Shown piece after piece: positions 55,993 through 64,000 of a DNA stretch of 64,000 nt (position 1 is the stretch's first letter; the number at the start of each line of letters is the position of its first letter). Position numbers and translations under genes: made by a program. Source of the DNA: Bacteroidetes bacterium SB0662_bin_6. GTDB taxonomy: Bacteria > Bacteroidota > Rhodothermia > Rhodothermales > VXPQ01. The notes under the pieces were generated by a model. The model did not search any database, had not been told where the DNA came from, and saw only the letters and a program-made list of their open reading frames with translations. The DNA lies in NCBI GenBank assembly GCA_009839485.1, contig VXPQ01000032.1, forward strand, positions 278,982 through 342,981. Reading direction: 5' to 3'.

Positions 55993-56216
55993 TCAACACC
56001 CTTTCCATCGCCCGCGATCTTTCCGAAGCAGGCATCGAAAGGTCCCACGCCGAAGCGATTGCACACGCTATGGGAACCCGACAAGGAGACGTTGCCACGA
56101 AAGATTTTGTGCACGCTGAAATAAGCACGCTCGAAGCCCGCCTTGTGCGCTGGATAGTCGGAACGGTTTTCGCAGCCTCCGGCATGCTGTTCGCCGCCCT
56201 GCGGTTCATACCGTAA
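55989..56216 (+). CDS. Small coiled-coil membrane protein (DUF1640/CCDC90-like)
   Basis: The product is 75 aa: an N-terminal helical part (SIARDLSEAGIERSHAEAIAHAM), a short charged helix (ATKDFVHAEISTLEARLVRW) and a C-terminal membrane helix (IVGTVFAASGMLFAALRF). This layout is typical of bacterial DUF1640-like proteins related to mitochondrial calcium uniporter regulators. Its ATG overlaps the TGA of the response regulator gene, indicating translational coupling. Function unknown. Confidence 0.75.
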   Translation: MINTLSIARDLSEAGIERSHAEAIAHAMGTRQGDVATKDFVHAEISTLEARLVRWIVGTVFAASGMLFAALRFIP

Positions 56217-56362
56217 ACCCGCCGTTACCCCGGACTTCCGTGCGGCAGCCGAGGTCCGGAAATTCATGCCGGGCGATCCCGCCGTCCTCCCTGCGGAAAC
56301 CGTACTCCGTATGGCCGCTATGGATTTGCGAGATCAGCGTTCAGCGCGTCCCGCACGACATT

Positions 56363-57121
56363 TCATAGCACCCCCGGAATCAGCGCCTTGCGATCGGCGG
56401 GGTAGTCGTCGAACCGGTCCCGGTACCACTGGTGGTTGCTGAACGCGCGCGGGCCGAGGTTGGCCACCGCATACACGAAGAACGCGAGCCCGGCTGTGGA
56501 CCACGTGGCCAGCGCCCAGCCGCCCCATTCAAGAATTTCGCCGAGGTAATTCGGGCAGGAGACGTAGCGGAAGCCGCCGCCCCGGGGGATTGCGTAGCCC
56601 CCGCCGTCCTTTCGCAGCCTCAGGAGGATGTTGTCAGATTGGAGGTTGAGGGCGAATCCGCCCAAGAAGATCACGATGCCGGCGACGAACCGGGGGTCGG
56701 TGAGCCACTCGGCGCCGTACTCGCCAAGGTGTGAGATGAACCGGGCGTTGATGTACGCATTGAGCACGTTGAATACGAACCCGCTCAGTACGACGATCAC
56801 CGGCATCCTCTTGCCGGAAGTTCGCGTGCGAAGGGGATACACGAAGGTCCGATTCAGATAGTGGCACTGCCATATGCCGAGCAGTATCAGGGGAATCGTC
56901 TTGCCCGCGGCCTGTCCCAATGCGTAGATGCAGGCGAAAAGCACCGGAGCCGGAAATTCCATCACGATCCAGCCGAGCTTGTTCGGAACGGCCGGTCCCC
57001 AGCCCTTGCCGTCATAGTGGCGTCCGTAGGGGGCCCTGAAGCGCAGGAGGCTCGCGAAGGTCAGGACCGCCAGGGCGAAAACGGCCCACACGAGCGTGTT
57101 GTGCAGTGTTGCCTCGGTCAT
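56363..57121 (-). CDS. 3-oxo-5-alpha-steroid 4-dehydrogenase-like membrane protein
   Basis: The product is 252 aa with about six membrane segments. The C-terminal steroid-reductase signature is clear: CHYLNRTFVYPLRTR, GGFRYVSCPNYLGEILEW, and NHQWYRDRFDDYPADRKALIP. The same fold covers SRD5A enzymes, DUF1295 and isoprenylcysteine carboxyl methyltransferases. It may reduce a double bond in a lipid or terpenoid, using NADPH. The exact substrate in bacteria is not known. It lies alone between the response regulator pair and nagB. Confidence 0.85.
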   Translation of the reverse strand: MTEATLHNTLVWAVFALAVLTFASLLRFRAPYGRHYDGKGWGPAVPNKLGWIVMEFPAPVLFACIYALGQAAGKTIPLILLGIWQCHYLNRTFVYPLRTRTSGKRMPVIVVLSGFVFNVLNAYINARFISHLGEYGAEWLTDPRFVAGIVIFLGGFALNLQSDNILLRLRKDGGGYAIPRGGGFRYVSCPNYLGEILEWGGWALATWSTAGLAFFVYAVANLGPRAFSNHQWYRDRFDDYPADRKALIPGVL

Positions 57122-57218
57122 TCGTTACGATGCCTCCCGACTTGCTATTCACGCCGGCTTCCATGAGGCCGGAGCACGAAGGCCCCGGAAATCCTGTCGT
57201 TGGCCTGCCCCGCCCTTC

Positions 57219-57995
57219 TTACTGCTTCGGCTCGGCGATGCCGTCGCGATGCCGGTATGCAAGCGCGGAGGCAGCCGCTTCGTCCAGCAGAATGTGGGCA
57301 TGGGGGTGCATCTGCAGCACGGAAGCCGGACACAGGGCGGTCACGGGACCCTCCAAGGCATCGCGGACGGCGGCGGCCTTGCCCGTTCCGCTCGCCAGCA
57401 TCAGGAGTTTGCGCGCCTCCATGATGGTGCCGAGTCCCATCGTGACGGCCGTGCGGGGCTGCGTTTCCCCCTCGCCGAAAAAACGGGCATTGTCGGCCAG
57501 CGTTTTCGCGGTCAGCGTCTGGACGCGCGTGCGGGATCCGAGCGAGGAGCCCGGCTCATTGAACGCAAGGTGTGCATTGGACCCGATACCGAGAATCTGC
57601 AGATCGATGCCCCCGGCCTCCTCGATACTTTGCTCGTACGCGGCGCAGGCGGCGTCCAGATCGTCGGCCATTCCGTCCGGAATATGAATCCGGTCGTCGG
57701 CGATGCCTACGTGATCGAAAAGATGCTCCCGCATGAAACGCCAGTAGCTCTGCGGGTGCTCGCGAGACAGCCCCACGTACTCGTCGAGATTGAACGTGGT
57801 GACCCTGGAGAAATCCGGGCCTTCTTCCCCATCGCCTGCAACCAGGCGCTGGTACAGACCGATCGGCGTACTCCCCGTCGCGCAGCCGAGAACCGCGCGC
57901 CCTGTACGTAACGAGCAACGGCGTATCTCTTCGGAGACAAGCCGGGCCGCCCGCTCGCTGAGGGCGTCATAATCCGGAAGTATTTCGACCAGCAT
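57219..57995 (-). CDS. nagB: Glucosamine-6-phosphate deaminase
   Basis: The product is 258 aa. NagB motifs: LGCATGSTPIGLYQRLV (phosphate-binding loop), FNLDEYVGLSREHPQSY with catalytic Asp71, and ILGIGSNAHLAFNEPGSS with His142 and Glu147. The usual NGH triplet reads NAH. It converts glucosamine-6-phosphate to fructose-6-phosphate and ammonia, feeding pfkA. No nagA or transporter is beside it. The 97-bp gap to the steroid-reductase gene shows no obvious signal. Confidence 0.92.
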   Translation of the reverse strand: MLVEILPDYDALSERAARLVSEEIRRCSLRTGRAVLGCATGSTPIGLYQRLVAGDGEEGPDFSRVTTFNLDEYVGLSREHPQSYWRFMREHLFDHVGIADDRIHIPDGMADDLDAACAAYEQSIEEAGGIDLQILGIGSNAHLAFNEPGSSLGSRTRVQTLTAKTLADNARFFGEGETQPRTAVTMGLGTIMEARKLLMLASGTGKAAAVRDALEGPVTALCPASVLQMHPHAHILLDEAAASALAYRHRDGIAEPKQ

Positions 57996-58009
57996 GGGAG
58001 CCTGAAAAC

Positions 58010-58034
58010 GTCGTTAAGACCCCGTTAAAACGAC
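58010..58034 (-). terminator. Possible terminator after the M16 gene pair
   Basis: GTCGTT and AACGAC form a 6-bp stem around the stop codon of the downstream M16 gene, followed on the minus strand by GTTTTC. The stem is short, so this is weak. Confidence 0.3.
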
Positions 58035-60157
58035 CCGGTGGACGCCTCGAGTTCAAAGAGGTGATCCGGGAGCTCGACGTTGATCTCGGTCTCCAGTTCC
58101 GTAGAACCTGCCGGAGCGCCATCCATATAGGTTTCAAGCCTGCTTGGAAGCCGGACGCCCCCGACCTCCTGCATTTCTGTGATGAGCGCGAGCGCCTGCA
58201 CGGGCCCCTCGCTATACCGCACCCCGACCGGTTCGTGCGTATCCGGATCAAGCAGCAACTGGATGGGATTCGCCATGCCGGGTACCGTAATGGAAAGCAC
58301 ATCCACTGTCTGCCCCCCCTCGAGTTCTTCCAGCCCCAGATGCTGCACCGTGAGATCGTCGCGGCCCAGTATGGAAATGATGTCGCGATCTATTTGCGCT
58401 TTGATCGGTTCGCTTACCATTGGCGGCGCAGGCATCACGCCCTGGGGCGTATCAAGCATTATGTCGTCCCCGTTCACCACGATAGTGATCGGTCCCAGGC
58501 CCGGCTGGTTCATTTCCAAGCGCACCCGATCCGGATAGGCCACATACTGCATCATCTCCACCTCGAACTGCTGGCCATCAGGGGTGGACCCTGCCGTCGT
58601 AAGAGCCTGACGCAAGGTTTTGATGGCCGCAAAGGCTTCTCGCCCGCCGAGCGTATCCACGGCTTTCTCAAAGAGTTCCTGCCCTTCCGAAAGGGTTTCC
58701 TCGGTGGCCTCGGGGGCCGGCTCCAGACCTGTAGGAATGGTAATGTCTATCGTTTCCACCTCGCCGAGATCGGTAAGCGGGCGCCCGAAATCATCCCCGT
58801 TGCCGACGGCGATGATCTTCATATCGTCCGGACGGAGGTACTTCTGCGCCACGCGGTGCACCTCGCTCGCATCAACGGCCTGCACGCCTTCCCGCACCTG
58901 ATTCAGAAAATCCAGCGGATAATCGTAGTACGCATAGGTCATCATGCGATTCACGATCTCCTGGCGCGTATCGAAATTGAAGACGAAACTGTTCAGGTAG
59001 TTGTCCTTCGCCAGTTGGAGTTCTTCCTCGGACGGAGGCGCGGCGCGCATCTTTTCGATTTCCTCGCGCACGGCTTCCGTCCCGTCCACCGTCGATTCCG
59101 ACTTGGTCATGATGCCCGCATAGAACTGCCCGGGCCGCTCGAAATTGGCGGTGTAGGCGCCGAAGACCGCGTAGGCGAGGCCCTTGTCGTCGCGCACGTT
59201 CTGGAACAAGCGCCCGGTAAACCCGCTCAGCACCTGGTTCATCACCGTGACCGCAAAATAGTCCGGGTGATTCATGGTGATCTCGCCCGGGTGCCCCATC
59301 AGTATGGTGCTCTGCGTCACATCCGCCTTGGGCGCATAGTACACCCCGTACTCGGACCCCGTATCGGGGATCGGCTGCGTCGGACGCACGAAATCCTCCT
59401 GCGCTTGCCATGCGGCAAAGGCGCTTTCGAGCTTCGCCACCATCTCGGCCGTATCGAAATCCCCCCATACGCCGAGAATAGTGTTGTTCGGGAGGAAATA
59501 CTCTCCGTGAAAATCGATCAGATCCTGGCGTTCGATGGCGTCGATGGTCGCGTACTCGGTATGCCGCGCGTACGGGGAATCGGCTCCGTACACCAACTTG
59601 TCGAATTCGCGGTTCACGATGGACTGGGCCTCGTCGTTGCGCCGTGAAATGCCTGATTTCGCCTGGGTTTTCGCCAGGTCTATCTTGTCCTGGGGAAACG
59701 CGGGATGCATGACCACATCGGCGAAAAGCGGCAGCACCTCATCCACCGTCTCGGTCAGGGAGGACATGAACACCTGGCCCGAAACCGTCCCGATCGAAGC
59801 TTCGATCTGGGCGCCCATGTTTTCCAGCCGGAGGTTCAGGGCGTCGGCGTCCACGTTTTCCGTGCCGCCGGTGCGCATGACCTGGCCGGCGATGGAGGCC
59901 AGACCGACCTTGCCGGCCGGTTCGTAGACCGCGCCCGCGCCCACGCGCGCCGACATGGAGATGAGCGGCAATTCATGATTCTCGATGAGAAAGACGATCA
60001 TGCCGTTGGGAAGCGTTACCTGCTCCGGTTCCGGAATGTCGAATTCGGGAAGCGGCGGCGTGTCGATATCCGCATAATGGGATTGCGCGAAGGCGGGCAG
60101 CGTGCACAGGGCGGCAACGATGCAGGCGGTCAGAATCCGATACACAGAGCGTGTCAT
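58025..60157 (-). CDS. M16-family peptidase-like protein, inactive, with LolA-like C-terminal domain
   Basis: The product is 710 aa with a signal peptide (ILTACIVAALCTLPAFAQ). Two M16 half-domains span about residues 30-490 (ARVGAGAVYEPAGKVGLASIAGQVMRTGGTE; FTGRLFQNVRDDKGLAYAVFGAY). The zinc motif HxxEH is absent where it should occur after Gly-Leu, so this is a regulatory or scaffolding subunit. The last 190 residues (TPDGQQFEVEMMQYVAYPDRVRLEM...) look like a LolA/LppX-type half barrel. It follows an active M16 gene by 76 bp; the two likely form a heterodimer in the periplasm. Confidence 0.88.
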   Translation of the reverse strand: MTRSVYRILTACIVAALCTLPAFAQSHYADIDTPPLPEFDIPEPEQVTLPNGMIVFLIENHELPLISMSARVGAGAVYEPAGKVGLASIAGQVMRTGGTENVDADALNLRLENMGAQIEASIGTVSGQVFMSSLTETVDEVLPLFADVVMHPAFPQDKIDLAKTQAKSGISRRNDEAQSIVNREFDKLVYGADSPYARHTEYATIDAIERQDLIDFHGEYFLPNNTILGVWGDFDTAEMVAKLESAFAAWQAQEDFVRPTQPIPDTGSEYGVYYAPKADVTQSTILMGHPGEITMNHPDYFAVTVMNQVLSGFTGRLFQNVRDDKGLAYAVFGAYTANFERPGQFYAGIMTKSESTVDGTEAVREEIEKMRAAPPSEEELQLAKDNYLNSFVFNFDTRQEIVNRMMTYAYYDYPLDFLNQVREGVQAVDASEVHRVAQKYLRPDDMKIIAVGNGDDFGRPLTDLGEVETIDITIPTGLEPAPEATEETLSEGQELFEKAVDTLGGREAFAAIKTLRQALTTAGSTPDGQQFEVEMMQYVAYPDRVRLEMNQPGLGPITIVVNGDDIMLDTPQGVMPAPPMVSEPIKAQIDRDIISILGRDDLTVQHLGLEELEGGQTVDVLSITVPGMANPIQLLLDPDTHEPVGVRYSEGPVQALALITEMQEVGGVRLPSRLETYMDGAPAGSTELETEINVELPDHLFELEASTGSF

Positions 60158-60233
60158 GGCGTCACGGGATTGGGTGCTTGAAACGGGGGTTCCGGGAAAG
60201 GGTGTGGTCGGGTGATTCGTGTGCAGTCGCATG

Positions 60234-61817
60234 TCAGTTCGAGGCCTCCTCGTCCATGTCTTCTTCCATAGCCTCTTCGTCTTCCATTTCCTCCATATCG
60301 GGCGTCGTGGTGCTGATCATCGCAACGGTCCGGTTGGACTTCGTAAAGGTTTCTCCAATTACGCGCTGGATATCCTCGCCGGAGACCTGCTCGATCTCAT
60401 CGAGATAGGTGAAAATGTCGCTCCAGTCGCCGGTCACCGCCTCGTGATAGGAAAAGAGCACGGTCAGCCCGGTGTTCGACTGCAACTGGCGCACCAACTG
60501 GGCGCGGGCCTGCGTTTTCGCCCGTTCGATTTCTTCCTCCGTGACACCGTGCTCCCCGATGTCCTCGAGGATCGCATACGCCGCCTCTTCGAACGCTTCC
60601 GGCGTATGCCCCTGATTGATCACTGCGTAGATCAGGAACAGGTGCGGATACTTGTTCATGCCGGGGAAACCGTTCAGCGCCTGCGCCTGCAGGGCGATCT
60701 GTTTGTCTTCGACGACCTCCCGGTACAGACGGCTGGTCCGCCCGTCGCTGAGGATGCGTTCCAGGATGTCGTACACGGCCTGATCGGGATGATTCACGCT
60801 GCCCTTGTGCCATCCGGCGATGACGATCGGCTGGCTCTGCTCCTCGATCACGACGCGCCGTTCGGCAATCTGCGGGGGTTCGACCGTTTCCACGGGATCG
60901 GGCCGGTCGCCTTCGGGAAGCCTCCCGAAATAGATTTCGGCCAGCGTACGGATTTCGTCCGGATTCACATCTCCGGCGATCGCCACGATCAGGTTGGCGG
61001 GGTTGTAGAATTTATGGAAGAAATCTATGGCCTCGGCCCGCGTGTAGGACTGGATATCCGACATATGGCCGATGCCGGGCTCGCCGTACGGATGGGCCTT
61101 GAACGCGGTGGTCCAGAACTCTTCGAGCAGACGTCCGAAGGGATTGCTCTCGGTGCGCATGCGGCGCTCCTCGGCCACCACGTCGCGTTCGATGTAGAAC
61201 TCCCGCAGGACAGGGTCCAGAAAGCGTTCCGACTCCAGAGAAAACCAGAGTTCGGTCTGATTGACCGGCAGGCTCACGAAATAATCCGTGCGGTCGTTCG
61301 CGGTGGTTGCGTTGAGCCCCGTGCCTCCGTTGCGCTCAAGCGCCTCCTCGAATTCGGGGGTGCTGTAGGTCTGCGCTTCGTCGCGGGCCGCAGCGAATGC
61401 CGCTTCCAGCTCGGCGATTTTGTCGGGGTCGGCGTGGAGGCCCTTGTGCTGCTCGGTCTTGAGCATGTCGTAGGCGGCATCCACCTTGTCGAGGGCGACC
61501 TGTTCCGCGGCATAATCCGTCGAGCCGATGGTGGAGGTCCCCTTGAAGGCCATGTGCTCGAACATGTGCGCAAGCCCCGTAATGCCCTTGACCTCATCCA
61601 CCGACCCTACGTCGGCATAGGTATAGAACGTGGCGACGGGGGCGTCGTGGCGTTCGATCACGATGAAGCGCAACCCGTTGTCGAGGGTAAACTCCGTGAC
61701 GCGCTCTTCGAAGCGGGCGAGCAGGTCCGATTCCTGCTCTTGCGCGGGCGCCATGTACACGGGGAGCATACAGGCGAGAATAAGGAAAAAGATGACCAGA
61801 ATGGTACGGGCGCTCAT
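60234..61817 (-). CDS. M16-family zinc peptidase (catalytic subunit)
   Basis: The product is 527 aa with a signal peptide (TILVIFFLILACMLPVYMAPAQ). The inverted zinc motif is His84-x2-Glu87-His88 (LAHMFEHMAFKGT), with the distal Glu in RDVVAEERRMRTE. The second half has the Arg/Tyr pair region SDGRTSRLYREVVEDKQIAL. It ends with a long acidic tail (EEMEDEEAMEEDMDEE). It probably degrades peptides in the periplasm together with the inactive partner encoded downstream. Confidence 0.92.
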   Translation of the reverse strand: MSARTILVIFFLILACMLPVYMAPAQEQESDLLARFEERVTEFTLDNGLRFIVIERHDAPVATFYTYADVGSVDEVKGITGLAHMFEHMAFKGTSTIGSTDYAAEQVALDKVDAAYDMLKTEQHKGLHADPDKIAELEAAFAAARDEAQTYSTPEFEEALERNGGTGLNATTANDRTDYFVSLPVNQTELWFSLESERFLDPVLREFYIERDVVAEERRMRTESNPFGRLLEEFWTTAFKAHPYGEPGIGHMSDIQSYTRAEAIDFFHKFYNPANLIVAIAGDVNPDEIRTLAEIYFGRLPEGDRPDPVETVEPPQIAERRVVIEEQSQPIVIAGWHKGSVNHPDQAVYDILERILSDGRTSRLYREVVEDKQIALQAQALNGFPGMNKYPHLFLIYAVINQGHTPEAFEEAAYAILEDIGEHGVTEEEIERAKTQARAQLVRQLQSNTGLTVLFSYHEAVTGDWSDIFTYLDEIEQVSGEDIQRVIGETFTKSNRTVAMISTTTPDMEEMEDEEAMEEDMDEEASN

Positions 61818-62097
61818 AGGTAATGGCGGATGAATGATGGAGGCGTGGGTGGGTGGTTCGCGTTGATCCGGATCCCCGGCGGGGGATAGAACTGCTCAGA
61901 ACGCCGGACAGTGCGGACACAATAATATGGGGCATACGGTACGATTTCGTCAAAGTTTGGGTTTCCGGGTGAATTCGGAGGGGAGAAATCGCGTCCTGAC
62001 AGGCGGCAAGGGATGCGGGCGCAGCACCCCCCTGTTTCATTTTTCAGGTTCTGCCCACCGCGCGAACCGCACCGCCCGCAAGGACGTACCAAGGCGC

Positions 62098-63897
62098 ATG
62101 GGTCCGCTCGCCGATCTAAATAAGTACTACTGGAAGTACAAGCATCTCTTCATTCCGGGATTGCTGTGCGCCATCGTATCCGCCGGGTTTTCCGTCACGG
62201 TGCCTATCGTGGTGCGCATCGCGGTCGATAGCATTCCGCGCCTGGTGAACCTGTACCACGTGTACGAGGGGACGCCGGTCCGGGGTTACCTGTATGCGAG
62301 CTTCTTCGTGGGATTGCTGGCGTTCGGTCTGATCATCATTGCGTTGAGCCTGCTGAGCGGCACCTTCTCGTTCCTGCAGCGGCAGACGGTGGTCGTGGCC
62401 TCGCGGCATATCGAGTTCGATCTGCGCAATGCGCTGTACGATCAGTTGCAGCGGCTGTCGCAGGGATTCTATCACACCTATTCGACGGGAGACGTGATGG
62501 CCCGCGCCACGAGCGACATCGAGAGCGTGCGGCGCTACATCGGCCCGGCCATCATGTATATCGTGCGCGCGGGGGTGGTCATTGTCACGGCCATGACGGT
62601 GATGTTCATTATTTCGCCGACGCTCACCCTGTATGCGCTGATTCCCATGCCTTTCCTGGCGGTGGCGGTCTTCTTCATGGCAAGCATGCAGCACCGCCGC
62701 AGCGATGCGCTCCAGGCGCAGTATTCCCGGCTCACCAGCCGGGTGCAGGAGGCGCTCGCGGGAATCCGCGTCCTGAAAGCCTATACGCGGGAAGACTCCG
62801 AGGCCAAAGCGTTCGAAGAGGAAAGCGCGGCCTACCGCCAGCGGAATCTCGATCTGGCCGTGGTCGATGCGGGATTCCGGCCCGTGTTTCTGCTGCTGGT
62901 GGGGATGGCGGGCATCATCGTGATCTGGCTGGGCGGGCGGCTGGTCGCCGAGGGTTCCATCACCATCGGCAACATCGCCGAATACATGATCTATGTGGCG
63001 TATATGACCTGGCCGGTGGCCTCGATGGGCTTCGTGGTTACGATGATCCAGCGGGCATCCGCTTCGATGATCCGGCTGAACCGCATTTTCGACACGGAGC
63101 CGGACATCGCCGATACGGAAGAAATGGTCGCGTCCGTTCGGGAGATTCGCGGCACGATCCGGTTCGACAATGTCTCTTTCCGCTACGGAGAAGAGGGACC
63201 CTGGGTGCTGCGGGACGTGTCGTTCGATGCGCCCGCCGGCACCACGCTGGCCGTGGTGGGGCGCACGGGTTCCGGGAAGACGACGCTCATCGAGATGATT
63301 CCCCGGCTGCTGGAAGCCACGCGGGGGACGGTGCGCATCGACGACCGGCCTATCCGGCACATTCCGCTGGATGTGGTTCGTTCATCAATCGGGTATGTCC
63401 CCCAGGATGTGTTCCTTTTCAGCGACACGGTAGGAAACAACATCGCCTTCGGGGCGCAGGGCGCGGGTGAAGAGCGCATCGAAGAAGCCGCCAGAGAAGC
63501 GGCGCTGCTGGAGAATGTGCGCGACTTCCCGGAAGGATTCGAAACGCTCGTGGGGGAACGGGGCATCACGCTTTCCGGCGGGCAGAAACAGCGGGCTTCC
63601 ATTGCGCGGGCGCTCATTCGCCGGCCCGCCATTCTGATTCTGGACGATGCGCTTTCGGCAGTGGATACGAACACGGAGAGCGAATTGCTGGGGCATTTGC
63701 GCCGGTACTACGGCTCCTGCACGGTCGTCATCGTGAGTCACCGTATTTCTTCGGTGATGGACGCCGATCTCATTCTGGTGCTGGAAGACGGGATTATTTC
63801 CGAGCGGGGATCGCACGAAGAACTGCTGCGCCGCGAAGGGTTGTATGCGGACCTGTACCGGAAGCAGTTGCTGGAGCAGGAGATTGCGGAGTTGTAG
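62098..63897 (+). CDS. ABC exporter half-transporter (permease-ATPase), degenerate Walker B glutamate
   Basis: The product is 599 aa from ATG 62098; the upstream frame from 61927 looks non-homologous. A six-helix membrane domain covers residues 15-310. The ATPase domain has Walker A VVGRTGSGKTTL (about 386-397), signature LSGGQKQRASIARAL and Walker B ILILDDALSAVD, where Asp517 replaces the catalytic Glu. This substitution is typical of the degenerate site in heterodimeric exporters such as BmrC/TM287. No partner half-transporter is present in the window. The substrate may be a drug or lipid. Confidence 0.93.
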   Translation: MGPLADLNKYYWKYKHLFIPGLLCAIVSAGFSVTVPIVVRIAVDSIPRLVNLYHVYEGTPVRGYLYASFFVGLLAFGLIIIALSLLSGTFSFLQRQTVVVASRHIEFDLRNALYDQLQRLSQGFYHTYSTGDVMARATSDIESVRRYIGPAIMYIVRAGVVIVTAMTVMFIISPTLTLYALIPMPFLAVAVFFMASMQHRRSDALQAQYSRLTSRVQEALAGIRVLKAYTREDSEAKAFEEESAAYRQRNLDLAVVDAGFRPVFLLLVGMAGIIVIWLGGRLVAEGSITIGNIAEYMIYVAYMTWPVASMGFVVTMIQRASASMIRLNRIFDTEPDIADTEEMVASVREIRGTIRFDNVSFRYGEEGPWVLRDVSFDAPAGTTLAVVGRTGSGKTTLIEMIPRLLEATRGTVRIDDRPIRHIPLDVVRSSIGYVPQDVFLFSDTVGNNIAFGAQGAGEERIEEAAREAALLENVRDFPEGFETLVGERGITLSGGQKQRASIARALIRRPAILILDDALSAVDTNTESELLGHLRRYYGSCTVVIVSHRISSVMDADLILVLEDGIISERGSHEELLRREGLYADLYRKQLLEQEIAEL

Positions 63898-63943
63898 GGG
63901 GCGGCGCCTTACGCTTGCGGGCAAACATTGGCCGTTTTACAGG

Positions 63944-64000
63944 CTATTCCACGATAGCGGCAACCGCCGGGCGATACATCAGGGTTTCCGTGCAAGCGTT
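63944..64000 (-). CDS. Possible C-terminal end of a minus-strand gene, cut by the window edge
   Basis: A frame of 19 codons enters from the right edge and ends at TAG (complement of 63944-63946); it reads NACTETLMYRPAVAAIVE. This is too short to identify, and it may not be coding. Confidence 0.25.
   Translation of the reverse strand, partial: NACTETLMYRPAVAAIVE

Noticed and set aside
58061-61823. Two plus-strand frames of about 530 codons over the M16 genes
   Set aside because: Shadows of the M16 peptidases; no domain likeness and His/Arg-rich composition.

Overview
The window looks like chromosomal DNA from a GC-rich, Gram-negative member of the Bacteroidota/Rhodothermota group, probably a marine Rhodothermales-type heterotroph. 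The signs are a Bacteroidetes-style queuine tRNA-ribosyltransferase without zinc ligands, an elongated IspH, a ThuA + glucose dehydrogenase + PKD + cytochrome c secreted protein, many lipoproteins and exported peptidases, scarce Shine-Dalgarno sequences, and long operons with ATGA start/stop overlaps. This placement is inference; no rRNA is present. No prophage, CRISPR array, intact IS element or replication origin was seen.

Layout. 1-1472 (minus) holds two exported sugar-acid-type enzymes (enolase superfamily and RraA-like), divergent from the 1217-aa ThuA/dehydrogenase/cytochrome protein (1683-5336). A tRNA-Leu and a repeat-rich gap follow, then D-galactonate dehydratase (5831-7030). 7053-15457 is a minus-strand run: M20 dipeptidase, two lipoproteins, a methyltransferase, ispH, tgt, a PerM/AI-2E transporter and clpX. 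15636-21406 carries an outer-membrane barrel protein, an NAD(P)-binding epimerase-like protein and pfkA, divergent from gntK, which converges on gnd. 21574-31865 is a plus-strand run: OPT transporter, two metallo-beta-lactamase-fold enzymes, a phosphodiesterase coupled to a GAF-GAF-PP2C phosphatase, a small transaldolase and a GlcD-GlcF fusion. 31870-35648 holds M1 and S41 peptidases. 36032-38668 holds LemA, TPM, TPR and CPBP-protease genes.

The most accessory stretch is 38742-45291: a CobW/ZigA GTPase, a three-gene unit (RelE/HigB-like toxin, antitoxin-like protein without a visible HTH, 430-aa orphan), a lipocalin-like protein, a VOC protein, tRNA-Ala with a good terminator, and a DUF4143-type ATPase preceded by two operator-like palindromes. 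It is followed by acnA, a hydantoinase/oxoprolinase pair coupled to lexA by ATGA overlaps, recO, a ComEA-like protein, a response regulator whose phosphoacceptor Asp is Glu, a steroid-reductase-like membrane protein, nagB, an M16 peptidase pair and an ABC exporter half-transporter.

Functionally the region is rich in carbohydrate and sugar-acid metabolism: galactonate dehydratase, gluconate kinase, 6-phosphogluconate dehydrogenase, phosphofructokinase, transaldolase, glucosamine-6-phosphate deaminase, aconitase, a periplasmic quinoprotein-type dehydrogenase and a glycolate/lactate-type oxidase. It is also rich in envelope proteolysis. Intergenic gaps contain copies of a small repeat family with ends like AAGGATACTCTGATTA, which resembles a miniature inverted-repeat element.
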